Of a DNA stretch of 64,000 bases, positions 37,216-45,297 are shown piece after piece. This stretch comes from Lachnospiraceae oral taxon 107 str. F0167 (GTDB lineage Bacteria > Bacillota > Clostridia > Lachnospirales > Lachnospiraceae). Position 1 is the stretch's first letter; each line of letters opens with the position of its first letter. The stretch lies in assembly GCA_000209465.1 (NCBI GenBank), contig GL890585.1:1-64000 (forward strand), given 5' to 3'. Under the pieces are notes generated by a model. It made no database searches. It was not told the DNA's origin and worked only from the letters and a program-made list of their open reading frames with translations. The position numbers and the translations under genes were made by a program.

Positions 37216-38237
37216 TGGAAAATAAAAGGGAACTTTTAAAAAAAGTATTTGCAAACGAGGAAGTGAAAAGAGTTCCTGTAGGTTTTTGGCATCACTTTAT
37301 ACTGGGAAAAGAGCAGTTCAGAGGATTAGAAGATGAAAACATACTGAAAAGAGCAGTTGACGGACATAAAAAATACTATGAAACAATTAATCCTGATATG
37401 ATGAAGCTTATGAATGAAGGTTTTATGGGTTATCCGCCGGTGATGGAAAATAAATTACAAAATGGAGAGGATTTACTTAAAATTAAAAGTATAGGTGAGG
37501 ATCATCCGTGGATAAAGGAGCAGGTAAAGCATGTAAAAAAACTTGTTGATTTATTTAAAGATGAAGTTTTGACATTTTACAATGTGTTTGCTCCATTACA
37601 GGTAATAAGGATAAAACTGGAGTTTTATGACTTGGATTTTGACAGATTTGTGTATTTAGCGGAAAATTTTCCAAAAGAACTAAATACGGCAGGTTTGGAA
37701 ATACAAAAAGACTTAAAGATATTGGTGAAAAAGATATTTGAAGAAACTGACTTGGACGGAATATACTACTGTGTTCAAAATATTCAAAGTGAAAAATACA
37801 GTAAAGAAGTTTATGATAAATATATAAAAACTACCGAACTTGATTTGCTTGATTTTGCCAATAAATACAGTAAATACAATATTCTACATGTTTGTGGTTA
37901 TGCGGGACATAAGAATAACTTGCTTTATTATAAGGATTATAAAGCAGGAGCCTATAACTGGGCATCTTTTATCGAAAATATATCAGTTGAAGAAGGAAGA
38001 AAAATATTCGGTGCAAAATGTGTGATGGGAGGTTTTGCCAACAGCCCGGGTACACTGATAGATACCGGAAGTGATAATGAACTTTCAGAATATACACATA
38101 ACTTGATTCTAAATAACGGATATAAGGGATATATAATAGGAGCCGATTGTTCAGTGCCAAATGATATAGATGATGACAGACTTAGAATCATATCAGATGC
38201 CTCACATAAGTACCAAAAAATAAAATACAATAAATAG
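37215..38237 (+). CDS. MtaA/uroporphyrinogen-decarboxylase-fold protein, first copy
   Basis: A 340-residue protein of the URO-D superfamily (TIM barrel). It is not a haem-synthesis URO-D: it carries the His-x-Cys...Cys zinc ligands of the MtaA/MtbA/CmuA corrinoid methyltransferases (His225, Cys227 in LHVCGY; Cys312 in GADC). MtaA-type enzymes move a methyl group between a corrinoid protein and a thiol; others of the family demethylate or cleave small molecules. N-terminal GFWHHF is shared with the second copy. No corrinoid-binding protein is encoded in the window. It overlaps dhaL by one base, which argues for joint function. Exact reaction unknown. Confidence 0.85.
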   Translation: MENKRELLKKVFANEEVKRVPVGFWHHFILGKEQFRGLEDENILKRAVDGHKKYYETINPDMMKLMNEGFMGYPPVMENKLQNGEDLLKIKSIGEDHPWIKEQVKHVKKLVDLFKDEVLTFYNVFAPLQVIRIKLEFYDLDFDRFVYLAENFPKELNTAGLEIQKDLKILVKKIFEETDLDGIYYCVQNIQSEKYSKEVYDKYIKTTELDLLDFANKYSKYNILHVCGYAGHKNNLLYYKDYKAGAYNWASFIENISVEEGRKIFGAKCVMGGFANSPGTLIDTGSDNELSEYTHNLILNNGYKGYIIGADCSVPNDIDDDRLRIISDASHKYQKIKYNK

Positions 38238-38251
38238 AGGATTATAATAAT

Positions 38252-39265
38252 ATGAACAGAAAAGAACTTTTAGACAGCTTTTTAAAAAATGAAAAATCTG
38301 AAACAGTGCCTGTAGCTTTCTGGCATCACTTTGTTTCATTCCATAATCATTACAATTATGATGACAGTAAAGTGTATGAAACAGTAGTAAATGAACAAAA
38401 GAAATATATAGATGAGGTAAGGCCGGATTTTGTAAAGATAATGTCAGACGGATTTTTCGGACACCCCTCTCTTTGTGAAAAAAATATACAGACAATAGAA
38501 GAAATTAAAGAAATTAAATCGGTAGGTAAGGATCATGATTGGATAAATAAGCAGGTGGAGTATGTAAAAGAGATTTGCGAATATGCCGGAGATGAGGTAT
38601 ATAAGTATTATAATATTTTCTCTCCTCTTCAATATATAAGACTTCGTTTTGAGGAGTATGACGAAGATTTTACAAAATTTGTCAGACTTTTAAGAGAGGA
38701 TACGGATGCGGTATGTGAAGCTGCAAAACGGATAGCGGATGATATAAAAATACTTGTAAAAAGGTTGTTTGAAGAAACCAAGGTAGACGGTGTATATTAC
38801 AGTGTTCAGGCGGTGCAGGATAAAAGCATAGATCACGAATTTCACAAAAAGTATGTTGAAAGCCTTGATTTACTATTACTGGATTATATAAATGAGTTTA
38901 CAAATAATATAATACTGCATATCTGCGGTTATGCTAAATATACCAATAATCTGGAATGGTATAAGGATTACCCTGTAAAAGCTTTTAACTGGGCGGTATT
39001 TACTGAGAATATTTCGCTTGAAGAAGGAAAAAAGATTTTTGGCGGAAAACCTGTGATAGGAGGCTTTGACAATGCAAAGGGAAGTATATTGTATACAGGA
39101 AGTGAAAATGACTTAAAAGAATATATTTATGATATTCTTGATAAAGCCGGTACAAAAGGTGTAGGATTGGGAGCCGACTGTACAATATCTGAGGATATAG
39201 ATAAGTCAAGGCTTGAGTTAATAAGAAATATAGCAAGGGAATATGTAAAAACAAAGGCCGAATAA
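38252..39265 (+). CDS. MtaA/uroporphyrinogen-decarboxylase-fold protein, second copy
   Basis: A 337-residue paralogue of the preceding product with the same plan: FWHHF near residue 26, zinc ligands His223 and Cys225 (LHICGY) and Cys310 (GADC). The two may form a heterodimer or act on sequential steps; both have intact ligands, so neither looks like a dead copy. RBS GAGGATTATAATA is moderate. Its TAA is directly followed by the GTG start of the regulator gene. Confidence 0.85.
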   Translation: MNRKELLDSFLKNEKSETVPVAFWHHFVSFHNHYNYDDSKVYETVVNEQKKYIDEVRPDFVKIMSDGFFGHPSLCEKNIQTIEEIKEIKSVGKDHDWINKQVEYVKEICEYAGDEVYKYYNIFSPLQYIRLRFEEYDEDFTKFVRLLREDTDAVCEAAKRIADDIKILVKRLFEETKVDGVYYSVQAVQDKSIDHEFHKKYVESLDLLLLDYINEFTNNIILHICGYAKYTNNLEWYKDYPVKAFNWAVFTENISLEEGKKIFGGKPVIGGFDNAKGSILYTGSENDLKEYIYDILDKAGTKGVGLGADCTISEDIDKSRLELIRNIAREYVKTKAE

Positions 39266-40930
39266 GTGAAGAGTAAAAAGATTAAGAGTTTTGTGGATAA
39301 CTTTGCGGCTGTTATAGCGGATGTGCTTGATACAGATGTAATTATTGTGGATGATGACATGGATATTATAGGAAAGTCTTTGAAGTACTTTTCCGTGTAT
39401 AATGATATAAAGATAGGTTCATTAATTGCGAAAGTTCTTAGTGAGAATGAGAAAATATATGTACAGGACAAATCCGATATAGACAGTTGCAGAAAATGTA
39501 AGGAATATAAAATTTGCAAGATGAGGGGATTTATAGGGGTGCCTATAAAATATGAAAACAAAATTATAGGTGTACTGGCACTTATATTGCAAAAATCCAA
39601 GGTAAAAAAGTTATTTGAAAAACTTGAATCAGCTTTGTTTTTTATGGAAAATATGGCGGATTTGATTGGTATACGCATAAATGAAATTAATGAGAGAAAA
39701 TCTTTAAAAAATAGAATGCAAAAGATAGAATCAATACTTAATTTTACAAATGAAGCCTTAGTGTATACTGATCAATACGGAAATATAATATTTTTCAATA
39801 AAGCATTTAGAAAACTCTTTGAAAAAAAGGACAGTATACTTTACAGACCCGGAAATTTAAAGGAAATATACAAAGATATTTTAAGCTTATATGCCGAGAA
39901 TAAAAAAATTGAAAATATAAAACTGTCTTTAGAATATAATGAAAGGCTTTTTTATGGCAGGCTGAGTTTAGAACCTGTAAATTTGACTATAGAAGATAAG
40001 GGTTTTATATGTCGTTTTGATGAATACGAAAATTCTGAGAAAAAAGAAAAATTTTATTTAAGTGGTTCTTTAGTAACATTTACATGGCTTGCAAAATATA
40101 TAAAGCAGGAAGTTTTGGATGAGGCAAAAATCCTTGCAGGAAAAACAGGGGATATTTTAATACACAGCAAGGATAATGCACTGAACGAACTTTTAGCAAA
40201 GGCTATCTTTAATTATTCTGAAAGAAGGCTTGAAGATATTAGAGTAATATATATGCAAAACATCTATAGGGATTTACTTGATGAGTTTTTTATAAGTGAG
40301 TATGGAATATTAAAGATGACAAAAAAAGGGGCTTTTGTAATAGTACAACCTGAGGGAATGAATTTGCATATTCAGGACAGATTTGCGGATTTTATAAAAG
40401 AAAATGACAGGGCATTTAAAGAAAGGGTAAGACTTATATTTTGTACCTCGGAAAATTTATATGATCTCAGTGAAAACGGTTTGTTCAGCAAAAAATTATA
40501 TCAATATCTGTCCGATATCTCACAAATAGGCATAGACAATATAGATGATGAATATGAACTTTTTGACGGGTTTATAAAAAATGCAGTGAAATATTATTCA
40601 GGCATTTATAAAAATAAGGGCTTTTCTTTATCAAAAAATACAATTACAGATTTATGGGAAATAAAAGAAAACTACAGTCTTACAGAATTGGATACTTTGA
40701 TAGAGAGTATGGTAAGGTCAAATTCAAGTGAATATAAAAAGTTTGTCAAAAAAAAGTCTGTTATGGAGATGTCTGTAAGCGAATTTGAGGAAAAGTATCT
40801 GCAAAAGCTGATAAAACAGGGGAAAACTCAAAAAGAAATATATGAAATTATGGGAATGTCACGTTCAACCTTATACAGAAGATTAAAAAAGATGGAGGGG
40901 AAAAATACAAGCTATGGAAAAAAACAGTGA
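39266..40930 (+). CDS. NtrC/PrdR-like regulator with degenerate AAA+ core
   Basis: A 554-residue transcription regulator. An N-terminal GAF-like domain (about 1-135) includes a Cys motif, Cys75-x2-Cys78-x5-Cys84; a PAS domain follows (about 150-260), then a region with the outline of a sigma-54 activator AAA+ domain (about 275-460) and a C-terminal Fis-type helix-turn-helix (QKEIYEIMGMSRSTLYRRLKK). The AAA+ domain is eroded: the Walker A position reads IHSKDNALNELLA and I find no GAFTGA loop, so it probably cannot remodel sigma-54 polymerase. The GTG start directly follows the upstream TAA, with AAAGG as ribosome site. It likely senses the cluster's substrate or redox state. Confidence 0.85.
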   Translation: MKSKKIKSFVDNFAAVIADVLDTDVIIVDDDMDIIGKSLKYFSVYNDIKIGSLIAKVLSENEKIYVQDKSDIDSCRKCKEYKICKMRGFIGVPIKYENKIIGVLALILQKSKVKKLFEKLESALFFMENMADLIGIRINEINERKSLKNRMQKIESILNFTNEALVYTDQYGNIIFFNKAFRKLFEKKDSILYRPGNLKEIYKDILSLYAENKKIENIKLSLEYNERLFYGRLSLEPVNLTIEDKGFICRFDEYENSEKKEKFYLSGSLVTFTWLAKYIKQEVLDEAKILAGKTGDILIHSKDNALNELLAKAIFNYSERRLEDIRVIYMQNIYRDLLDEFFISEYGILKMTKKGAFVIVQPEGMNLHIQDRFADFIKENDRAFKERVRLIFCTSENLYDLSENGLFSKKLYQYLSDISQIGIDNIDDEYELFDGFIKNAVKYYSGIYKNKGFSLSKNTITDLWEIKENYSLTELDTLIESMVRSNSSEYKKFVKKKSVMEMSVSEFEEKYLQKLIKQGKTQKEIYEIMGMSRSTLYRRLKKMEGKNTSYGKKQ

Positions 40931-42194
40931 TAAGTATAATTCCTATTTACAAATATTAAAGGAAGAATTAAAGCCGGCCATGGGCTGTACAGAGCCTATT
41001 GCTTTAGCCTATGCGGCGGCATTGGCCGGAAAATATTTGGAAACTCTACCTGAAAAATTGGAGGTAAAGGTCAGCACAAGTATAATTAAAAATGTTAAAT
41101 CTGTTGTGATACCTAATACAGGCATGCTAAAGGGTATAGAAGCTGCAATCTGTGCAGGTGTAATAGGAGGAGATCCGGATAAAGAATTGGAAGTAATAGC
41201 CTATATGCCTAAAGAAAAGTCGGATGAAATACAAAAATATTCAAAGGCTGTCTGTATTGAGGTGGAACATCTAAAAGGAGGGGCAACATTTGAAATAATA
41301 CTTTTTGCTTATGCAAAAGGTTCATGTGTTAAGGTACATATACTGGATAAGCATACAAATGTTGTGTCTATAGAAAAGGACGGGAAAATACTAAAAAAAG
41401 ACTTGGCATATACGGATTCTTCTGAGAAAAACTCTGATAGAAGTATATTAAATATGAAAGATATTTGGGACTTTGCCCAAAGTGTGGATTTAGAGGATGT
41501 AAGGGAAATTATAAAAGCTCAGATAGATTGCAATATGAATATATCCATAGAGGGTATGAAAAATAACTACGGAGCAAACATAGGGAAGGTTTTGCTGGAG
41601 AGTGATGTAAACAGTGTTAAAACCAGAGCAAAGGCAATGGCAGCTGCCGGTTCGGATGCAAGGATGAATGGCTGTGAACTGCCTGTAATTATAAATTCCG
41701 GAAGCGGAAATCAGGGTATAACGGTTTCGGTTCCTGTAATAGTTTATGCAAAAGAACTTGGTGTAGATGAAGAGAAACTCTACAGGGCATTGGTACTTTC
41801 CAATTTAACCGCAATACATCAAAAGACAGGTATAGGCACACTCTCAGCTTACTGCGGAGTGGTAAGTGCGGGTGCAGGAAGTGGAGCCGGAATAGCATAT
41901 TTATGCGGAGGAGGCTTTGAGGAAGTGGAGCACACAGTTGTAAATGCTGTGGCAATACTTTCCGGGATGATATGTGACGGTGCAAAATCTTCCTGTGCTG
42001 CAAAGATTGCCGCAGCGGTGGATGCCGGCATCTTTGGTTATACTATGTATAAATCCGGGCAGCAGTTTTATTCAGGAGACGGAATTGTTGCAAACGGGAT
42101 AGAGCCTACTATAAAGAATGTTGGAAGACTTGGCAGAGAGGGAATGAAGGCGACCAATGATGAAATTATAGATATGATGATCGGTAAGGAGTAA
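40914..42194 (+). CDS. cyuA: L-cysteine desulfidase CyuA/YhaM family (UPF0597)
   Basis: A 426-residue protein of the UPF0597 family, related to L-serine dehydratase alpha chains. Cys25 in AMGCTEP and the C-terminal CDGAKSSC cysteines are the conserved iron-sulfur ligands. Family members known to work (CyuA) split L-cysteine to pyruvate, sulfide and ammonia. It overlaps the regulator gene by 17 bp and is the last gene of the run, ended by the terminator at 42312. Here it could detoxify or use a thiol-containing product of the cluster, or deaminate a related amino acid. Confidence 0.9.
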   Translation: MEKNSDKYNSYLQILKEELKPAMGCTEPIALAYAAALAGKYLETLPEKLEVKVSTSIIKNVKSVVIPNTGMLKGIEAAICAGVIGGDPDKELEVIAYMPKEKSDEIQKYSKAVCIEVEHLKGGATFEIILFAYAKGSCVKVHILDKHTNVVSIEKDGKILKKDLAYTDSSEKNSDRSILNMKDIWDFAQSVDLEDVREIIKAQIDCNMNISIEGMKNNYGANIGKVLLESDVNSVKTRAKAMAAAGSDARMNGCELPVIINSGSGNQGITVSVPVIVYAKELGVDEEKLYRALVLSNLTAIHQKTGIGTLSAYCGVVSAGAGSGAGIAYLCGGGFEEVEHTVVNAVAILSGMICDGAKSSCAAKIAAAVDAGIFGYTMYKSGQQFYSGDGIVANGIEPTIKNVGRLGREGMKATNDEIIDMMIGKE

Positions 42195-42297
42195 ATGGAA
42201 GTTCTTTATGGATGATTAAAACAGATAAAATTATTTTTTGTCTTTATTTTTATAAAGTATAAAAACATGTTAAAGTTCAAGCAGGTGATTTATCAAG

Positions 42298-42398
42298 ATA
42301 GTAATAAAAAAGGGACTGTATAGTCTCTTTTTTATTATAAAATCGTAACAAATGTGTGCATGAGTTTAAGCATCTAAAGTACTCATTAAATACTTTAC
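42298..42398. repeat. 101-bp direct repeat, right copy
   Basis: Partner of 30353-30453, with 5 substitutions and no indels. The distance between the copies is 11945 bp. Here the repeat continues into the more complete dinJ remnant, so this copy probably marks the original location of the antitoxin gene and the left copy a duplicated end. Confidence 0.9.
42312..42333 (+). terminator. Terminator of the Liv-Dha-MtaA-CyuA run
   Basis: GGGACT/AGTCTC stem with loop GTAT and a T6 run, about 118 bp after the cyuA stop. Confidence 0.8.
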
Positions 42399-42549
42399 CA
42401 TATCAAATAGTCAATATATAACTTCATTATTCTTTGCAGATTCAATAGCCTTGTATGTAGTTTCATTTTGCTTTAAAAAGTTCTGATGCCTGTTCTTTCA
42501 GCTCACTATCCATTCTCAATGTAAGATTTGCTTTTGATATATTTGCACC
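42366..42549 (-). pseudogene. Broken DinJ/RelB-type antitoxin gene
   Basis: Reading the minus strand gives GANISKANLTLRMDSELKEQ then ASELFKAK and a TGA, and in another frame NETTYKAIESAKNNEVIY, a stop, and LFDMVKYLMSTLDA. This is the known order of a DinJ/RelB antitoxin (ribbon-helix-helix start, then ETxxAIEEAK, then a DLMxxL end), with the middle missing. No initiator ATG and no toxin gene are present. It is certainly not functional. Confidence 0.8.
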
Positions 42550-42701
42550 TTGTATAATAATTTTTTTATAGCAAACTGCAAATAAAGAGTGCAAGTGCAG
42601 GGCATGCAATACAGCTATGAAGGGTTTAATTACTGTACACGGGTATTATATTTTTGTTGCATTGATTATGAATGTAACAGAATATAAAGTGGATTTATAA
42701 A

Positions 42702-42749
42702 ACACAAAAAGCTGTAAAAACTTACGTTGAATATTACAGCTTTTTGTGT
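42702..42749. other. 16-bp perfect inverted repeat
   Basis: ACACAAAAAGCTGTAA (42702-42717) and TTACAGCTTTTTGTGT (42734-42749) flank a 16-base loop. It is not next to an intact gene end, so it may be a terminator left behind by a lost gene or a small non-autonomous element. No T-run beyond the stem itself. Confidence 0.6.
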
Positions 42750-42787
42750 ATACTAAAAGTAGTAGAAACAATGTGAATTCAAAGGAA

Positions 42788-42968
42788 TATGGCAAATATT
42801 TTACCTGTATCTGATTTGAGAAATTACAATGAAGTTTAAAAACTGTCAGAAAAGCAAACCTGTATATTTGACCAAGAACGGCATAAGATGTTTTGTAATT
42901 ATGGATATTGAAGATTATACTGCAAAGACGATAAAAGAAATTTTGAGTGAATTTGAAAAGTGTGAATA
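42788..42968 (+). pseudogene. Frameshifted Phd/YefM-type antitoxin gene
   Basis: The ATG at 42788 begins MANILPVSDLRNYNEV, the typical start of a Phd/YefM antitoxin, then meets a TAA. Shifting frame after GTT gives KNCQKSKPVYLTKNGIRCFV and IMDIEDYTAKTIKEILSEFE, again antitoxin-like, to a TAA at 42966. A one-base change explains the break. No toxin gene follows. Confidence 0.8.
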
Positions 42969-43046
42969 ATACTAAAATTACAAACGGAATATTATTACAA
43001 ATTGTTTGTGATATGCATTGAATTTAGGGCTATGTAATAAGGAGAT

Positions 43047-43077
43047 AGTGTAGGTAAAAAAAGTTTTTACCTACACT
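43047..43077. other. 14-bp perfect hairpin upstream of the zinc-ribbon gene
   Basis: AGTGTAGGTAAAAA and TTTTTACCTACACT pair with a three-base loop. It lies 77 bp before the ATG at 43154. It could be a terminator for whatever lies to the left or a leader structure for the small gene; A and T stretches lie inside the stem rather than after it. Confidence 0.55.
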
Positions 43078-43153
43078 GCGTATAAAAAGATTCAACAAAA
43101 GAAGTAGTAAAAAAGTTACAGTGCAAATAAGTAACGGCGATTGGAGGTACAGT

Positions 43154-43366
43154 ATGAAATGTCCGTATTGTGGTAATGATATGGAAGAGGGGAGAATTCC
43201 TACAGATAGATACAATTTAAAGTGGGAACCAATGGATGGAGGTATTATTCAAAGTGTTTTTAATATAGGGAAGAAAAATATAGAATTGACTTCATTTTTA
43301 GATAATAAACAATGTGTAGCTTATTTATGTAGAGATTGTAAAAAAATTGTTATAGATGTTGAATAA
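43154..43366 (+). CDS. Small zinc-ribbon protein
   Basis: A 70-residue protein with MKCPYCGNDMEEGRI at the start and YLCRDCKKIVID at the end: two CxxC pairs, which should hold one zinc ion. The fold is like the PF20097/DUF6487-type small zinc proteins found widely in Clostridia, whose job is not known. GGAGG lies 7 bp before the ATG. It is alone, between antitoxin remnants and the CRISPR leader. Confidence 0.7.
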   Translation: MKCPYCGNDMEEGRIPTDRYNLKWEPMDGGIIQSVFNIGKKNIELTSFLDNKQCVAYLCRDCKKIVIDVE

Positions 43367-43715
43367 AGGGTAAGGTATTTGTATATTTTATTATCTATTT
43401 AAAATATTGGTGAGGATTATAGAAGTCTCCTCAAATAAACAATAAATTTATATACTTGGATAAAAAGGAAGTATGTGCTAGAATAGAATAGTATTAAGAA
43501 TCCAATATTGGTGTGATTAATTATGCATTCATTCATACTTTAATCTGCATATATATTCTAAAATTTACAATTTTGAGACGGCCCTTGTAAATAAAGGCTT
43601 TGAAGCACCTCGAGTAATATATGTTACGAGATTTTGGGCGAAAAACGATTGTTAAATTTTAGGCACGCTAAAGCCCCTTGGAAGCCTTATAGAATAAGGG
43701 CTAGAAGGGGGTAGG
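43367..43715 (+). other. CRISPR leader region
   Basis: AT-rich, gene-free DNA before the first repeat. Its last 40 bp fold: CCCCTT (43674-43679) pairs with AAGGGG (43705-43710), with an inner CCTTAT/ATAAGG stem. I take this side as the leader because the repeats near it are exact while the far-end repeat is decayed. Confidence 0.6.
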
Positions 43716-44642
43716 GTTGAAAGATGATAACCCCGATAAGGGGACGGAAACCAAAGAACCACGCTGAAGTAATCAGTCATTTATCAAATGTTGAAAGATG
43801 ATAACCCCGATAAGGGGACGGAAACAACTTAATTATACAGTTGGGAAAGCATATCCGAAGAAGTTGAAAGATGATAACCCCGATAAGGGGACGGAAACAA
43901 GATTGGAGATGGTGAAGTAAATGTCTCAGTCTATTCAGTTGAAAGATGATAACCCCGATAAGGGGACGGAAACAGTGATAACATTGTAGATTTACCACAA
44001 CCTGAATATCCGTTGAAAGATGATAACCCCGATAAGGGGACGGAAACCTATGAAGATAAACTTGATGGGTTTAAAGATGAGTTGAAAGATGATAACCCCG
44101 ATAAGGGGACGGAAACGGGTAAACTAACATCATTTATGTCAAGCCTTATGTCAGAGTTGAAAGATGATAACCCCGATAAGGGGACGGAAACTCAATCTTT
44201 TCTACAACTTCGATATTTTTATCCATCTCTTTACGTTGAAAGATGATAACCCCGATAAGGGGACGGAAACATAATACTGAGAATCAGTATATTCCAACCA
44301 CATATACAGGTTGAAAGATGATAACCCCGATAAGGGGACGGAAACTTACTTGATTTTACTCTAATAGCATCAGAAAGTTTCCGTTGAAAGATGATAACCC
44401 CGATAAGGGGACGGAAACATACACAAAAAATTGTTAAAGATAGTATCGGAGATAATGTTGAAAGATGATAACCCCGATAAGGGGACGGAAACCAACCCAA
44501 CTCTTCTTAACTTAGTTCTTCTCATTTTTGTTGAAAGATGATAACCCCGATAAGGGGACGGAAACTCCTCTATAATTGCCCGATTATTGACATATTGTTT
44601 ATTAGTGGTTGAAAGATGATACCCCGATAAGGGGACCGAAAA
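43716..44642 (+). CRISPR. CRISPR array, 13 repeats and 12 spacers
   Basis: A 36-bp repeat, beginning GTTGAAAGATGATAACCCC and ending GATAAGGGGACGGAAAC, starts at 43716, 43790, 43863, 43938, 44012, 44081, 44156, 44235, 44310, 44383, 44457, 44530 and 44608. Spacers are 33-43 bp, all different. The inner CCCC...GGGG can form a short stem and the repeat ends in GGAAAC. The last repeat (44608-44642) has lost one base and carries GACCGAAAAT at its end, the mark of the trailer side. No cas gene is encoded in the window, so the array is orphan here or served from elsewhere. The type cannot be set from the repeat alone; the form fits types I or III. Confidence 0.98.
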
Positions 44643-44662
44643 TAAAATAAATTTTATGTAAA

Positions 44663-44718
44663 AAAATATCCTGACCAAGTCACAGAGCCAAAAAGCTTTG
44701 CACTTGTCAGGATATTTT
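44663..44718 (+). terminator. Long hairpin after the CRISPR array
   Basis: AAAATATCCTGAC (44663-44675) and GTCAGGATATTTT (44706-44718) form a 13-bp stem with further inner pairing (AAGT/ACTT). It lies 20 bp after the last repeat and would end the array transcript. Confidence 0.75.
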
Positions 44719-44808
44719 GTTATGCAGGGTTTAAAAGTTATTATTTTCCTACAGATTTTTTTATTTATATTTACAAGTAGGTATCCCCCACCGTCACAGC
44801 AGGTTTGT

Positions 44809-45297
44809 CTACATAAAAGCCCTCGGAGCTATGCGCTTTAGCATATCGATGAGCTTATCATCGGGGGTGATAAGCAAAAGAATATTCTCTCCGTTTTGTG
44901 GAAGAAAAAGAGAGTAGGAAGTATTCAAATCTCCGGTGGAGCAGTCAATTTTTTTTACATTTCTTTTCTCGTTCATCTTGGGGGATGAAGCGGGGAAAGC
45001 GGTTTCCAAAGTCTTTATATCTATATTCAGAAGATTTTTTCTTTTGGTTTTATTATATATGGCATCAATTGTTAAATCGGCATTTAATAAAGAATATTCA
45101 TATTCTACCGATATTTTTGGATATACAAAGTAATAAAATACAAAGCCAAGCCCTACAGCAAGAATTATTGCAAATTGTATATAGATTGAGAGTACAAGAA
45201 AGAATACTATTGCAATGATATTGACAGCTGAAAGCATAATTGCATTTGTATCGGGTTTTATTTTTTTTACAAGTAATTCATAAAAAGTATCATTCAT
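44809..45297 (-). CDS. Uncharacterised small membrane protein, possibly DUF6106
   Basis: A 162-residue protein with two adjacent membrane helices (about 22-62, one hairpin) and a cytoplasmic C-terminal domain (about 65-162) with NADLTIDAIYNKTKRKNLLNID and LPQNGENILLLITPDDKLIDMLKRIAPRAF. The start resembles the DUF6106 family seen in Lachnospiraceae; I cannot confirm that. It overlaps the upstream regulator gene by 8 bp, so the two share a transcript. No function can be given. Confidence 0.7.
   Translation of the reverse strand: MNDTFYELLVKKIKPDTNAIMLSAVNIIAIVFFLVLSIYIQFAIILAVGLGFVFYYFVYPKISVEYEYSLLNADLTIDAIYNKTKRKNLLNIDIKTLETAFPASSPKMNEKRNVKKIDCSTGDLNTSYSLFLPQNGENILLLITPDDKLIDMLKRIAPRAFM

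Noticed and set aside
43777-44678. Open frames with repeated LKDDNPDKGTET or FRPLIGVIIFQ peptides
   Set aside because: They are translations of the CRISPR repeat, whose 36-bp length is a multiple of three; not proteins.
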